NCBI GenBank assembly: GCA_023238725.1
Contig: CM041553.1
Coordinates: forward strand, 15,315,501-15,379,500
Length of the DNA: 64,000 nt
Origin: Scortum barcoo
Lineage: Eukaryota; Chordata; Actinopteri; Centrarchiformes; Terapontidae
Direction: 5' to 3'
Shown: positions 35,113-46,900 of the stretch, piece after piece
Layout of the letters: each line of letters starts with the position of its first letter
How positions within the stretch are numbered: the first letter of the stretch is position 1
Notes under the pieces: generated by a model
Database searches by the model: none
What the model was told of the DNA's origin: nothing
Seen by the model: only the letters and a program-made list of their open reading frames with translations
Position numbers and translations under genes: made by a program

Positions 35113-37315
35113 TGCGGCTTGTTTTTTGTTTTTTTTTTAATGCGGAAAAGGGGGGACTCTGAGGACCGGGACCAGAGGATGGAGAGGGAGAGAGGGAGGC
35201 CCGCAGTCTGAATTTTGCATCCACGGTTTTTGCTGTAAAATGTACTTTTATTTATTTACCTCTTTTTTCGCAGGATAGGCGTGATTATTTTGTTCCTAAC
35301 GAAATCAGGGCTGTCTGCAGACGTGTGATAAATAACATGAGGATAATAATGTCATAACGTTATATGAAGCAGGACTACTTGATCTGTCGAGTCCCGCAGT
35401 TTACTTAACACAGTTTGTTTCATCAATCACTGAAATATTCCGATAAGCCTGTAGGGAAACCTACTTCTGTGGACAATTTTATTATAGTATTTGTACAGAA
35501 TATTGTATTTTTTAAATAGTTATTGTTGATTTTCGTTCTGAGACTAATGAGATGACCACATTTTCTACACATCTCCGTGTCAACTATTTAACCAAATAAC
35601 ACAAAAAGCCATTTAAGACATTTTTGCACATTTGAACATTAGTGTCTAACTATTCTGTAAGCATTACCTTTATTCTGCAGACACTTGGGAGCCCCGTTTC
35701 CTGTTTGTACAAATGATGTTCAGACTGCGGATATGATGCACTTTAATAAGATGTGAGCTTTATTTTGAAGTGTTTTTTAGATTTAGGAAGCGGGTTAGAA
35801 GTAAAATAATAATAATTAAAAAAAAAAAAAAAAAACTAATATTGTGCTTCTCATACTGTCTGAAGGATCGATTGCTGGTAAGTGCCAGAGAATTAAAAAA
35901 ATCTATATATTTAAAGGAGTCATTATTGCATTTTAATTCATTTGTGAGATTAACAACTGAAGCCCTAGGGCGAACATTTTAACTTAAGATGACATCTGCT
36001 TGGACCTGCTTTTGTTAAACAGGTTTTTAATTGTATTGGCAGACAGGGGAGACTTTTTTTTTCCTAACACTGCACGGTAAATATTGGGCTCATTATCCTG
36101 TTACTGTGGCCTTAACACGCCAATAATTTAAAGACTCGTGGCTCATGCAATCTTTTTTTTTTTTCCAGAGGAAAAGAAAATTGAGGGAGTTTTCAATTTA
36201 TATGGCTCTAAAACATGCATGTGCATTTTTAAATATTATCATCTGTATTTGACAAGAAGTTTGCCAGAGACATGCAGCACTAAAGTAAACTTTTATTTAT
36301 AATCATTATTATGAATAGAACCTTTCTATATAAACGTATGTCAGGTTGTAATGAAATATTGAATGCTTTGCTGTTAGGAATGAATGCAGTGTGTGCTGTG
36401 CCACTGTAAGAAGAAAGACAAACAGAAAATATGAATATGCAAACAATTCATAAAATAGGGTGTGCGTGTAGGTTTTTATTGAGTTAAACACAAGGCGAGT
36501 TGAGTTTTTATGGCCTTATGAAACGAAAGTGAAGTCTGACAACACACAGAAAAGTCCCCCAGAACCAGGAAGGGCATAAACACACTGTTGTTTTGTCTCT
36601 TTCATCTAGAAAACAGCCTGTACATTTTACCACTGGTATGAGTTTAATCTCAGTAAATCCTGTTCATCATGTTTTTAAGATTTAAACTTCTCAATGAAAT
36701 CATTGGCAAAATGGTTGTCCAACATTTGTCATGAACATGTTATAAATGCACTTACTTTATCTTTTACTTTTTTTTTTTTTTTGCTTTTATACTTAATTGC
36801 CTTTTTTTAAGCAGGCTAATTTCTGCATTTCTCTGCTCATTCTGTGTGAAGTAGTGAGAAATAAAACCTTTAAATCTTAACTTAAAAAAAAAATTAAGAT
36901 GCATCATCAGTTCAAGTTGCTTTTAATGCGTTTTTTTTTTCTTTTTTCTTTTTTTTCCTTTTTACTTTCTGGACAACTTGAAATCATGACCCCAAATCTG
37001 CATCATGTGTTTACACTGTTGGGATGAGGCAACACAGAGAAAATACAAAAGGCTGAATATTTTTAGATAGTGTCATGAGTGGTAACAGAAAGCCCCCGGC
37101 CCTCCTACAAAAGTGCTGTTTTCATGAGATGATGAATCTTACAGTACATCACATTTTAGCTGTGCAAACATGTCCTTCACCTACCTCTGTTGTAATAAAT
37201 TGGTACAAGAACTCCAAAATACTGTCAGTTGGCTGTTTGATAGCAGGTAAACCTTATATTTATGAAAAATGTAGGTTGTTTTTTATTCATGAAATCATGA
37301 TGGCGAGCAAATAAA
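35113..37315 (+). other. cdkn2a/b 3' untranslated and flanking region
   Basis: AT-rich and without a credible reading frame. AATAAA signals on the plus strand occur at 36860-36865 and 37310-37315 and could end the cdkn2a/b transcript. Long A and T runs are at about 35820-35835, 36150-36165 and 36770-36782. Confidence 0.4.
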
Positions 37316-37942
37316 AGTATTCCTCTAAATAATAATTTGTGTTAAAAGTGTAAAGTGTCCCAATAAGCAAAGATAGAAACATGGCCAGTCTTAATAACAC
37401 TTTTTTTTTTTATTCTGGCTGTGTTTTGCTGAAGTACACTCAAAAGATTTTACTTGAGCAAATGTCCAAGACGTCAGATTTAACTTTAAAAAGTATGTGA
37501 TTAGTTGTAACTAAGGCAGAAAGCATTCAGCATTATCAACAAGAAAGACACCAACGGTTCACAGGTAACAAATCTGGAAATGTGGAATGCAAACAGACCA
37601 CAAAAAATAGAAAAAAAACCACACAAAAAAAAAAAAACGACTTAAAATCCTGTTTGATCTTTTGACGTGTTTGTACCTCGACGTGTTGCAGGACTGACAG
37701 AAAACATTTGCTGGAAGTGTTACAGAGAAAAGGAGTGACCTGTGAATCAGGATGAAGGAGGGGAAGTGGTCTTTTGAGTTGATTTAAAAAAAAAAAAAAA
37801 ATACTGAAGACAGAGCACATGCGTTATTTATGTGAGGCACTTTCTTGTGATTCACTGATGACAAATCGAGAATCCAGTCTGTTGCCCGTGTCGGTGCTGG
37901 GGTCTGGGATCCATGTCCTTTTTTCTACTTCACCATTTTTCC

Positions 37943-37981
37943 TCAGTGTTTTGGTAACATTACTGAAGATTGAGCCATCGA
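37943..37981 (-). CDS. mtap: mtap terminal coding exon 8
   Basis: Twelve codons, SMAQSSVMLPKH, then TGA, after a CTGTTACAG acceptor in phase 0. It aligns with the human C terminus NMAQFSVLLPRH. The nearest minus-strand AATAAA in the downstream direction is at 37409-37414. Confidence 0.92.
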   Translation of the reverse strand, partial: SMAQSSVMLPKH

Positions 37982-40900
37982 CTGTAACAGAGGAAACAAA
38001 ACAGCTCGTTTTCCGTGTCATGTCTCACAGATGTACAGCAGCAATAACTACATTTAGATGTGAAAGTTGTCTGTTTGTTTCAGGGCAGTCTGAGGTCAAA
38101 CACGTCCAGGCTGTTTTATGTTTTATGTACAGTGACGTGTCTGCCATCATTACTGAAATGCAAACAAAATAAATTAAATACTAGCAAGCTTTAATGCTAC
38201 ACTTTTTCAGAAGTGTAAGCATTTTCAATAAACAAAAACGGGTTTTGAAAAGAGATGCAACTACTTACCTTCCTGCAACCTCAAAGTTTCTCAAGCATAT
38301 TTAAAACTATTGTTGCAAAGGACTTTCCCCTCAGGGAAAAAAACTTCAAACACAGTCATGGTGTTTTCGTGCTCACTGTCATCAAATACAAGAAATAAAA
38401 CTCAGCTGGTTTAACTTTGAATGGAAATCTGTGACACTGTTAAAAAGTGTAATGCAGCATGCTGACAGCGTCTGAGTCAGCCTCTCAAGTTACTCTTAGA
38501 AGCTCACTTATAGCACTCGGGTCTCACGGTAATAATCACCTTCATGAACGGATGATGTTTTTGGAGCGGCCATGCTCCAGATGGCTTAATTATTCTTTTG
38601 AAACACAGTTTAAGGAGCTGGCTCGGTGAGACGGAAGACATTAGAAATGAGATCTCAGCTCCAGATAGCCAGCTAAAAAGGTAAACAGGACCCCCTTTCA
38701 CAACTTCACCAGGCTCGCTGAATGGAAATGAATCATCATAAAGTCGACAACTTACTTTCAAGGTCTTCATTGTCTGAGCCCAGTCCATCTGACTAATCTG
38801 AGGTATTGCAGTTAGCAGGATACTGCTGGCTTTGTTGGCGTTCTCCTTCATCGTCTTCAGCACATTGTCAACACAGACCTAGGACAGGGGAAGACAAACA
38901 GCCGGCGTGTGATAATCATCAATTAGAGCAGTGCAAATTTCACTTCCTAAAAGTGTCACAGTTTGTGTGTATGTCCCAAAAAACGCTCTTGCGTGTCCTT
39001 ACTGACGCAAAACAAAATGCTTGCACTGTGAATACACAGTGGGGAGTCAGCAATGTGTTATGTGAAGGAAGAAACTCGGAAGTTGGAAAAGAAAATTGAA
39101 GTTGTAACTGTGATTGCAATATCGGAGGTGTTTATGCATTTTTCACATTCAACATATAGTATACTCTAAAAGGATAAAACCTTTAGTATTGAAGCAGAAT
39201 ATAAACATGAATTTGTAATGGCTCTGCTGTTCTACCAATCTAACAGCACTTTTAATTAGGCAAGGGTGACAGAATTGAAATCAATGTTACGATAATAATA
39301 TAAATATTTATTGAAAATCAATATATGTATATAGTATATGACGATAATTTATGTAAACAAACAAAACATAAAGGATTACTAGTAGTATTATACTTCACAC
39401 ATGAGAATAACTTCGATACCTCATTAAGGTCATTTTCAATACCAACTGTTTCAGACTTGTATCTTGGACAACAGCACAGCATCATTGCGATATGACCCAC
39501 TGACAGTCAATAAACAATGATACTGATTTATCACCTCTTTATCATTTCAAGAGCGGGCACATCATACCCCACATGTCAAGGCAAGTTCCAGCTCAGCCAC
39601 AGAAACAACATAAAAAACAATTCACATCAGTGCAAATGTGGGGGGGGGGAGGTGATAGAAAATCAAACTTATAAATCTGCTGCAAAACTGAGGCCTGTCA
39701 CGAGGTCAAGATACAATATCTGCATGAAATTATGAGATATCAACTCGTACAGTACAGTAGGTTACAACATTTCCGTCCTGCGGCTGTGTTTGCCTCCTGT
39801 AAACATTAACCCCTTCCTTGAGTGCTTTGTTTTTATGTAACATTCAATGAGTGGTTTGCCAGGATGAAGACAGTGAAGCTGATGACTCAGTGTGACTCAA
39901 CCTCCTCTGGCAGGGCTTCCACCGGACGCTGGCAGACTAGCCGGGGGGGGAGGTGGGGGGATAAGGAGGAGGGAGGCCAGGAGGTAGTATGAAGCTGGGA
40001 GGGAGCGGAGAGGGCGGAAGGATGTGGCGAGCATTCTGATACAGGAGGGGGAAGAGGTCAGCTGCAGGAACTCGGAAATGGAGTTGTGAGCTGGGCTGGA
40101 TCCATGACAAATAAGCCAAAACTCGCCCACACGCAGTATATCAACTGCATTACCAGAGAGTGTGACAGAGAGTAGGTCATTCAGGAGCCATAAGACGCCA
40201 CAGATACTCAAGTCGGCTTACGGATCACTGAGGGAAAGAAAAACCTCTGTTGAGATATATTATTGACACTGATCAAATTAAATAATGTATGTTGTAGGAG
40301 CATTTTGCTTTTCTTAAAAATGTAATGTTTTAGTGATGTGCTCACTTTAAACTTTCAAAATGGTATTTGAAGTAATAGAAACTCTTGGTCATTATTAAAG
40401 CAATTTGCTTGTTTGTTTTCACCTAAAATTTAACACTCTGTCCTGCAAATCAGCACCGAGAGAAAGAAAGAAAAATCAAACTTCGGACAAATCAGGCCAT
40501 AAAAGTGTCTGAGCTTTCCCTATTTGAGACACGCTCAGGGTTTAAAGAGGTCAAACGCTAGATAAAAAATTATCGTGCTCTGTGGCAAAAAGCGAGGACG
40601 GCTTCATACGCCCAAACCTTGCATTTCCTGCAACAACATGACACTGAAAATCACTGCGGTTTACAGTACACTAGGTCCCTTTGTTACAAGCACAACTCAG
40701 GAAATCTTCCGGTTGCATAAAGTGAGGGGAAAAACAAGCCAGTGATAGTGATTACTCTGGATCACAGTATCGACCTCTCTATATTTATATATGTAAAATG
40801 AACAAGTTAAGTTTGTTTGCTTTATTAAAAACCGAAATAATGAGTCCTACTTCAGCACCCAAAGAAGACTGATTGTAAACAGACCTCGAGTCTGTCAGAT

Positions 40901-43900
40901 GAATGATTACTACCTCCATGTGCTGTGTTGCAATCACACGCCCGGCTCAGAGCTTACGTGGGAGGATTTGATGTAATTGTGCAATAACTGTTTTATTGCC
41001 CACTTTGGCACAAGTGGTCCACACCTGTGCACTTTTAATGGCACGATTCCATCTGCAGGAATTATTCTGCAGAGTCAGCTATTACTTTATGTGTCATAAA
41101 CCCTTTGGGGCTACCGGACCCTACTTTGGGAGTCACTGGTCTAAAGTGGCCTGGTCAGGGCTGTTTAAATAGTTTATAAAATCAGCTGTCTGATTAAGAG
41201 GAATGGGGTAATTAAGGAGAGGGAAATCCCAGAGGGAATTTGTAAGCAGTAAAAGAACTAATGAAATCAATTGGAGAAAGATGCAGGCATGAAGACTAAT
41301 TACATAAAGTTAGGTCAAGAATGAACAGGGATACCTTTCAGTGTTAGGATATTGTGAACATAGCACATAGACATGAAAAGGTCAACAAAGTGTGTTTGTG
41401 TATTAGTGTTAGGATCATAAGATTCAATTAATTCACCATGCCTCAGAAGTCTTAAAACATTTTGGATATTAAATTCACATAGAACCAGGTCTCTGTTGTT
41501 AGTGGGTATTAATATTGTTCAGTAGCTCTGAGAAGTCACCAATACTTGCATTCCATCAGGAAGGTGGCCCCGTTACTCACAAAAGATAGTATCAGGTTCT
41601 CTGTGGAGTAAAAAGTATAAAGCTGAAAATCAGGCACTGCAGCTTGAAGAGCCCAAGACCAAGATGTGGTTCTCCTGGGCAGGAGAGGACAGATGAGAGG
41701 CTTCGCCTTTTCCAAGTTTCTCCTCCAAGAAGAGAATGCCAGTTGTAGTTAGCCGTCATACTGAGGCTAGCTTTTTTCCACGCACAGACACAACAGCGTG
41801 CTGTCCAACAAGCTAGTTTAGCGACTTGGCTTGTAAGCTAGCAATAAGTTCTGGGTCAGGTGTCAAGATAGAGTTCCCGCTCCTAAGAAGTAAGAAAATA
41901 AGTTCATGACTTCTCCAGTGATATAAGCTCAATGCTTAATGATATCAACTTGGTAAAGTTGGTAATTAAAGACCTTTAAGAAAACTACAAGTAAATAACA
42001 TTTAACAAAATTGGTTTCTGCTGGATAGACACACAAACAAACAAACAGAGCTCTTTGCAGACTTACATGACAGAAGAGTAATAAAAACGTCTGTCAGGAC
42101 CTTCATGCTGCCACTCACCGCCTCCTCATGTTCCTTCCAACAGTCGTAGTCTGTTGCCATGGCAATGCTGGCATAGCACAATCCGGCCTCCTTGGCGAGG
42201 ACCACCTCCGGCACAGTGGTCATATTGATGACGTCGGCACCCCACTGGCGGAACATTAGGCTCTCCGCCCTGGATGAGAAGCGGGGCCCCTCGATGGTCA
42301 GCATGGTCCCTCGAACATGGCACTTGATCCCCAGGCTCCTCGCTACCTCCACTAAAACCTGCAACAGGACAGGGAGTTAAGTTTCCATAAAGCTCATGGA
42401 AGAGGAGGTGGGAAACTGCTCACATGGTTCTAAAATTCCCTATATTAGAGTTGAAGGAATAAAACACCACCTGCTGTGCAGCATCTGCTGATCAATGTGC
42501 TGTTTTAGTTCGGAATTAGCAACATATGGTAATATTAAAGGTAACCAAATCTGTAGAATAATAATATTATTAATAATAATAATCATCATCATAAAATAAC
42601 TTAGTCAGAAAAAACTATCCATAAAATACATGGAATATAGGGAATCTAGCTGAGATTTATCTCATTTACAATTTTTGTATATCATTATTCATATATTTGG
42701 TTTATAGATGTCTTTATACATCTGTAAATCTCTAAAATTAAAAAAAAGTGATGTAGAATATTTCTAAGCTGTTACATAAATGTAATGCTTGCATAATACT
42801 GAAAAAGAGAAACAAGTGTAAGAATGCAGTTTCGTTTTCCAGAATCTGAAAAACATTGTGCTCAAGGAGTGCAGGAAGTGACGTGTATGAAATGTGATAC
42901 ATTTTACAGGTATCAGAGGACTCACCTCTCTGGTTCTGTTGCAGAAAGGCTCCGCCATGGGGATGTGACACACTCCTGGAGGACTGGTGGGCTGCCCATC
43001 ATACAGCGTCTGAGCCCTCTTGGTAGTCCTGGAAAAAAAGAAAAAAAGAGGCAAAGCAGGAAGTGCTAATGGTCACTTTCAAAGTAACTCAGGTCAATCA
43101 CACACTGTTGCAAATTAGCCAAATACATTTAAAATATTGATTAATTTTGATTTGGTTTTGTGTATGTTTCCTTTTCTATGAAACCTTTTGAGGCAGTGCT
43201 CAACAGCAAGTGGTTGAATTCCATCATGAAATTCATCATGTTACGAAGAGTCCTTTTTACAGCGATTCCTGACAATAAAAGCATTACAAGAGAACAGCAG
43301 CAGCCCGGTCTCTTGCTTCAGTTGCTCTGCTGAGTCAGTGAGCGCTGCGTCCCACCAGGCACCACGCCAGCCAGCCTGGCTTCAGCTCTTCGTGGAGACG
43401 GGTCAGGAGTTCACAAAAGACTGACTCAATATGCCCAGTGACCTGAGAAGAGCCCAGGGTTTTATTCCTTCTGGTATCTTGCTGTATTGTAATTTCTTTA
43501 TTCAGTTACATCAGCAAGTCATATGTAATAAGGTAACCAAAAAAGATCAGCAGTGCTGCTTCATGCCATAACTTTGGTTTCCTTTAATTTTCCCAGACTT
43601 CCTAGTCACAGCACAACTATTTAAGACATCCAAAATATGAACGTCTCCTCCAACAATAATCTTTTAATTTGATGCCCAACCCTATCTCTTACTCATAACC
43701 CTGGTACTGGAAGAATAAAGGCTTTGCTTAAGCAGACCGAGCCAGCTGCAGCTCCACCCTGCTAAAATATTCTAACTCATTCGTATATCGCTATATCAGC
43801 TCAGAGTGATTTACATAAAATAAAATAAAAAACAGCTTAAATTTGCATGACACATCCATGCATACATACACATAAAAACACATACAGTTACACATAGTGT

Positions 43901-46900
43901 GCAAATCTACAATCAGCAGGCAAACTGTTTCATTCTCCGGGTGAGTAATTACTGAAAGCCAACTCACCAGGCTTAGAAAGCGCACATGGAGGAGATTTCC
44001 ACCTTGTGATCGAAGAGACCTGCTGGGGTTATAAACTGGCAGCACGTCTGAGGTGTGTTGTGGAGCCAGACCAGCAAGTGCTTGATAAGGCAAATCATTG
44101 GTAACAACGAAGGTTTTGGAGGACTACAGTAATACGGTCTGATCTCCTTTGTCCTGGTGGGAACTCGTGCAGCTCAGTTCTGGATAAACTGTGGATTGTT
44201 GGAAAACTCATAAACAGAGAATAGCTGTAATGCGGCCTGCTCATGACTAAGCGCATGGATGAGTTTCTTTTAGTCACTTTGGTTTTTGATTCTCAACCTT
44301 GGCGATGCAGCCGATGCGACTCATAAAGCCGCGTTTACCATCCATGGTTAGGTAGGATTTTATTCTGGTCAGTTTTTTTTAGTGATGTGAAAATCAACAG
44401 TGGCATGTGTGAGAAAAAACTATGAGCTGAGTACAATGCCTACCTATGCCATACAAATCAAATTATCTTGGCCTGGTATTTGATTAGCAAAGTCATTCCA
44501 GAGTCACTGTTGTGAATCATTGTGGCTCACGCAGCCTATAACTTATCAAATATATGCACCAGCCTTTAAAATCCAGTTTGGATATTATCCGTGTACTCAA
44601 GTCAACTTCTATTTTCAGTATGTGCAACAATTGCAATTTTTTTTTTTTTTTTAAATTGAGAAAGTACAATTAACTACTTTACTAATAAGGTCATTTTGGT
44701 TTATCAATCAATAAGCATGAGACTGCTTTAAGTTATCTAGAGTTTCAACTATTTTATTATAGTTTCTAAATACAGGCGCATTTCTAGATATAGATGGTGA
44801 CATGATATACTGTTCCTGACATGTCACTCTGTCAGAATGAGGAAATCTGCATCATTTATCAGATGTCAGGATCGGCTATAGTGCTAAGAAAGGTGAAAAT
44901 GAAAACAAGAAAATGTAAATCAAAGAGGTCAAACCAGGAGGATCTGGAAGCCTGAGTGAGACAGCAATGCTGAAAAACTAGACACAGCCAGCAGCTCTAA
45001 CCTACAAACAAGTGTTTGGTTTGGAGTAGCCGCAGTGAGTGAGTACACAGCAGTGACGTAACTAATGTGGCATCGATAAAATGAAGCTATCAGAAGCAGG
45101 CGGTCACATGCTGCAGGACAAGTCTGAACAAGTCCCGACAAGCTACTTCCTCATTTCTGACGAATAGATCTCGCCTGTTCTTGATCGTTTGATACCGGCA
45201 GCTGAGTTATTCATCCGCCTCACCAACACAGGCGAGCGAAGCCGCAGGCAACATGATGCGGTCGTACGCAAGTGTGCAAAGGAACACACTGATGACGACT
45301 GCGGGGAAGGCAGCGCGGTCCTTAATTCAGCCAGCTGTGTGCAGAGTCATCGGTGACAAACGGGCCAAGCAGTTTAAAACAGCTCACTGCACATATTGAA
45401 TTATTTAATGGAATCCGTGCAGTCAACTAACAGAGAGCACAACACTCCCACAGTGTCATGCTACACATGAAGTGTACGTGCATACGCCTGGAGGTCAGGA
45501 CATTGCTGAGAAAATATGCTGAAATGAGAGACATTCCCAGGTTTACCAGGGAGTGTGTTTGACTAAGGAAGAATTGGCGTGAACCTTTGGTGACTGAAAC
45601 CAATAAATACAAAATGTTGGGGCTTTGTAGCAACTGAAGACTTGTGTATAAAAATTTTTTAAAAAGTAGTATACATATCAACCGTGGATAGTCAGTGTGT
45701 TTTATTGTGGCCATATTGTTACAGGCATAGTCAGCGATTGTGTTTATAATTGGATATTAAATGTTTGCAACAATAATAATATTAAAGCTATAATCTTGAA
45801 CATTTTTATTTAAATACATAAATGTTGAGTCACTCTGTATTGACAGAAGAGCAAATACAATGGTAATTGATCCAATAGCCCATTGATGAAAACCTGCAGC
45901 ATTTGCAGTATTATGACCCAGAGAGCAATAGCGACTTTCCCAGGAAAAGGGGCGCAAAGCTCATCCTTTAATTCAACAGACAGACTCGCTCTTCAACTCA
46001 CCTGTGTGTGAAGTGGCGTGTCTGCTACTGTTGCGGGTAAACTGTGACTGCGGCCAAACAAACAAAGAAAAGACTGATGACAACGGATAATGAAATTTGA
46101 GAAGTGAGGTCAAAAAACACATCTGTAATTACAGATTATGGCCAAGGCGCAGCAAAATACTGCGAAATAAATATCTATATCTATAACTTGAACTTCCCTA
46201 ATCTTTCATTCATTTCTATGAGCACAATGTCTCATTTCTCGCCTCCATGTTGAAAGGGCAAGTTCTAACTTCACTCACCCATCACTCACTCACTCTCTGG
46301 TTAATTGTTTGTCAGAAAAGAACAGCAGCACAGACGGTAAACATCAATGTCACCTCATAATATTACAGGAATTAAAAAGTAAACACCAAAATAAGAGAAC
46401 AGAAGCCCTCTATGACAGCCGCTAAAAGACGACAGTAGCTGTGTAAGTTGAATGAATGAGAACTGAAGGACTGAGTTGCAACAACTCAGAGAAAGCAATG
46501 CACTGAATGAAACGTGAGGCAGACAAGAAGGAGCCCTGACTGTTTCCAAAAATGTATCTGTTGCAAAGTTCATGTTTCAAATGATCTGTTATCATACTGG
46601 CGTGAAATCTTCCCACAGGTGGAACATCACGTTGACGGCATTTTTGATTTTCACTGAAGCCCCAAGCGAACTGCGACACTGGAGAGCGTGACAAAACATC
46701 AGGCGGAGGTTGACGATTTACGACAGAGCAGGGTGGCAAACAAATATTGGCTTTGTGTCAAACGTGAGGCGAGTCAAGTCCCACCCACTTTTTTCACTCT
46801 GCTATCTGGACACTCTCGTCGCACAGTAACATGAATCCCGTCAGTGAGTAAGACGCGTGGGAAGATTCTTGAATTGTTGCACAATAGACCTCCTGTACGC

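Noticed and set aside
37650..37700. Candidate mtap last exon (frame with FSVSPATRR)
   Set aside because: The exon at 37943-37981 matches the known C terminus SMAQSSVMLPKH with correct acceptor, phase and stop.
42155..42180. GCAATGCTGGCATAGCAC resembles mature miR-31, whose human gene is near MTAP
   Set aside because: It is mtap coding exon 6 (reverse complement of the CYASIAMAT codons), lacks the AGGCAAGATG 5' half, and forms no evident hairpin.
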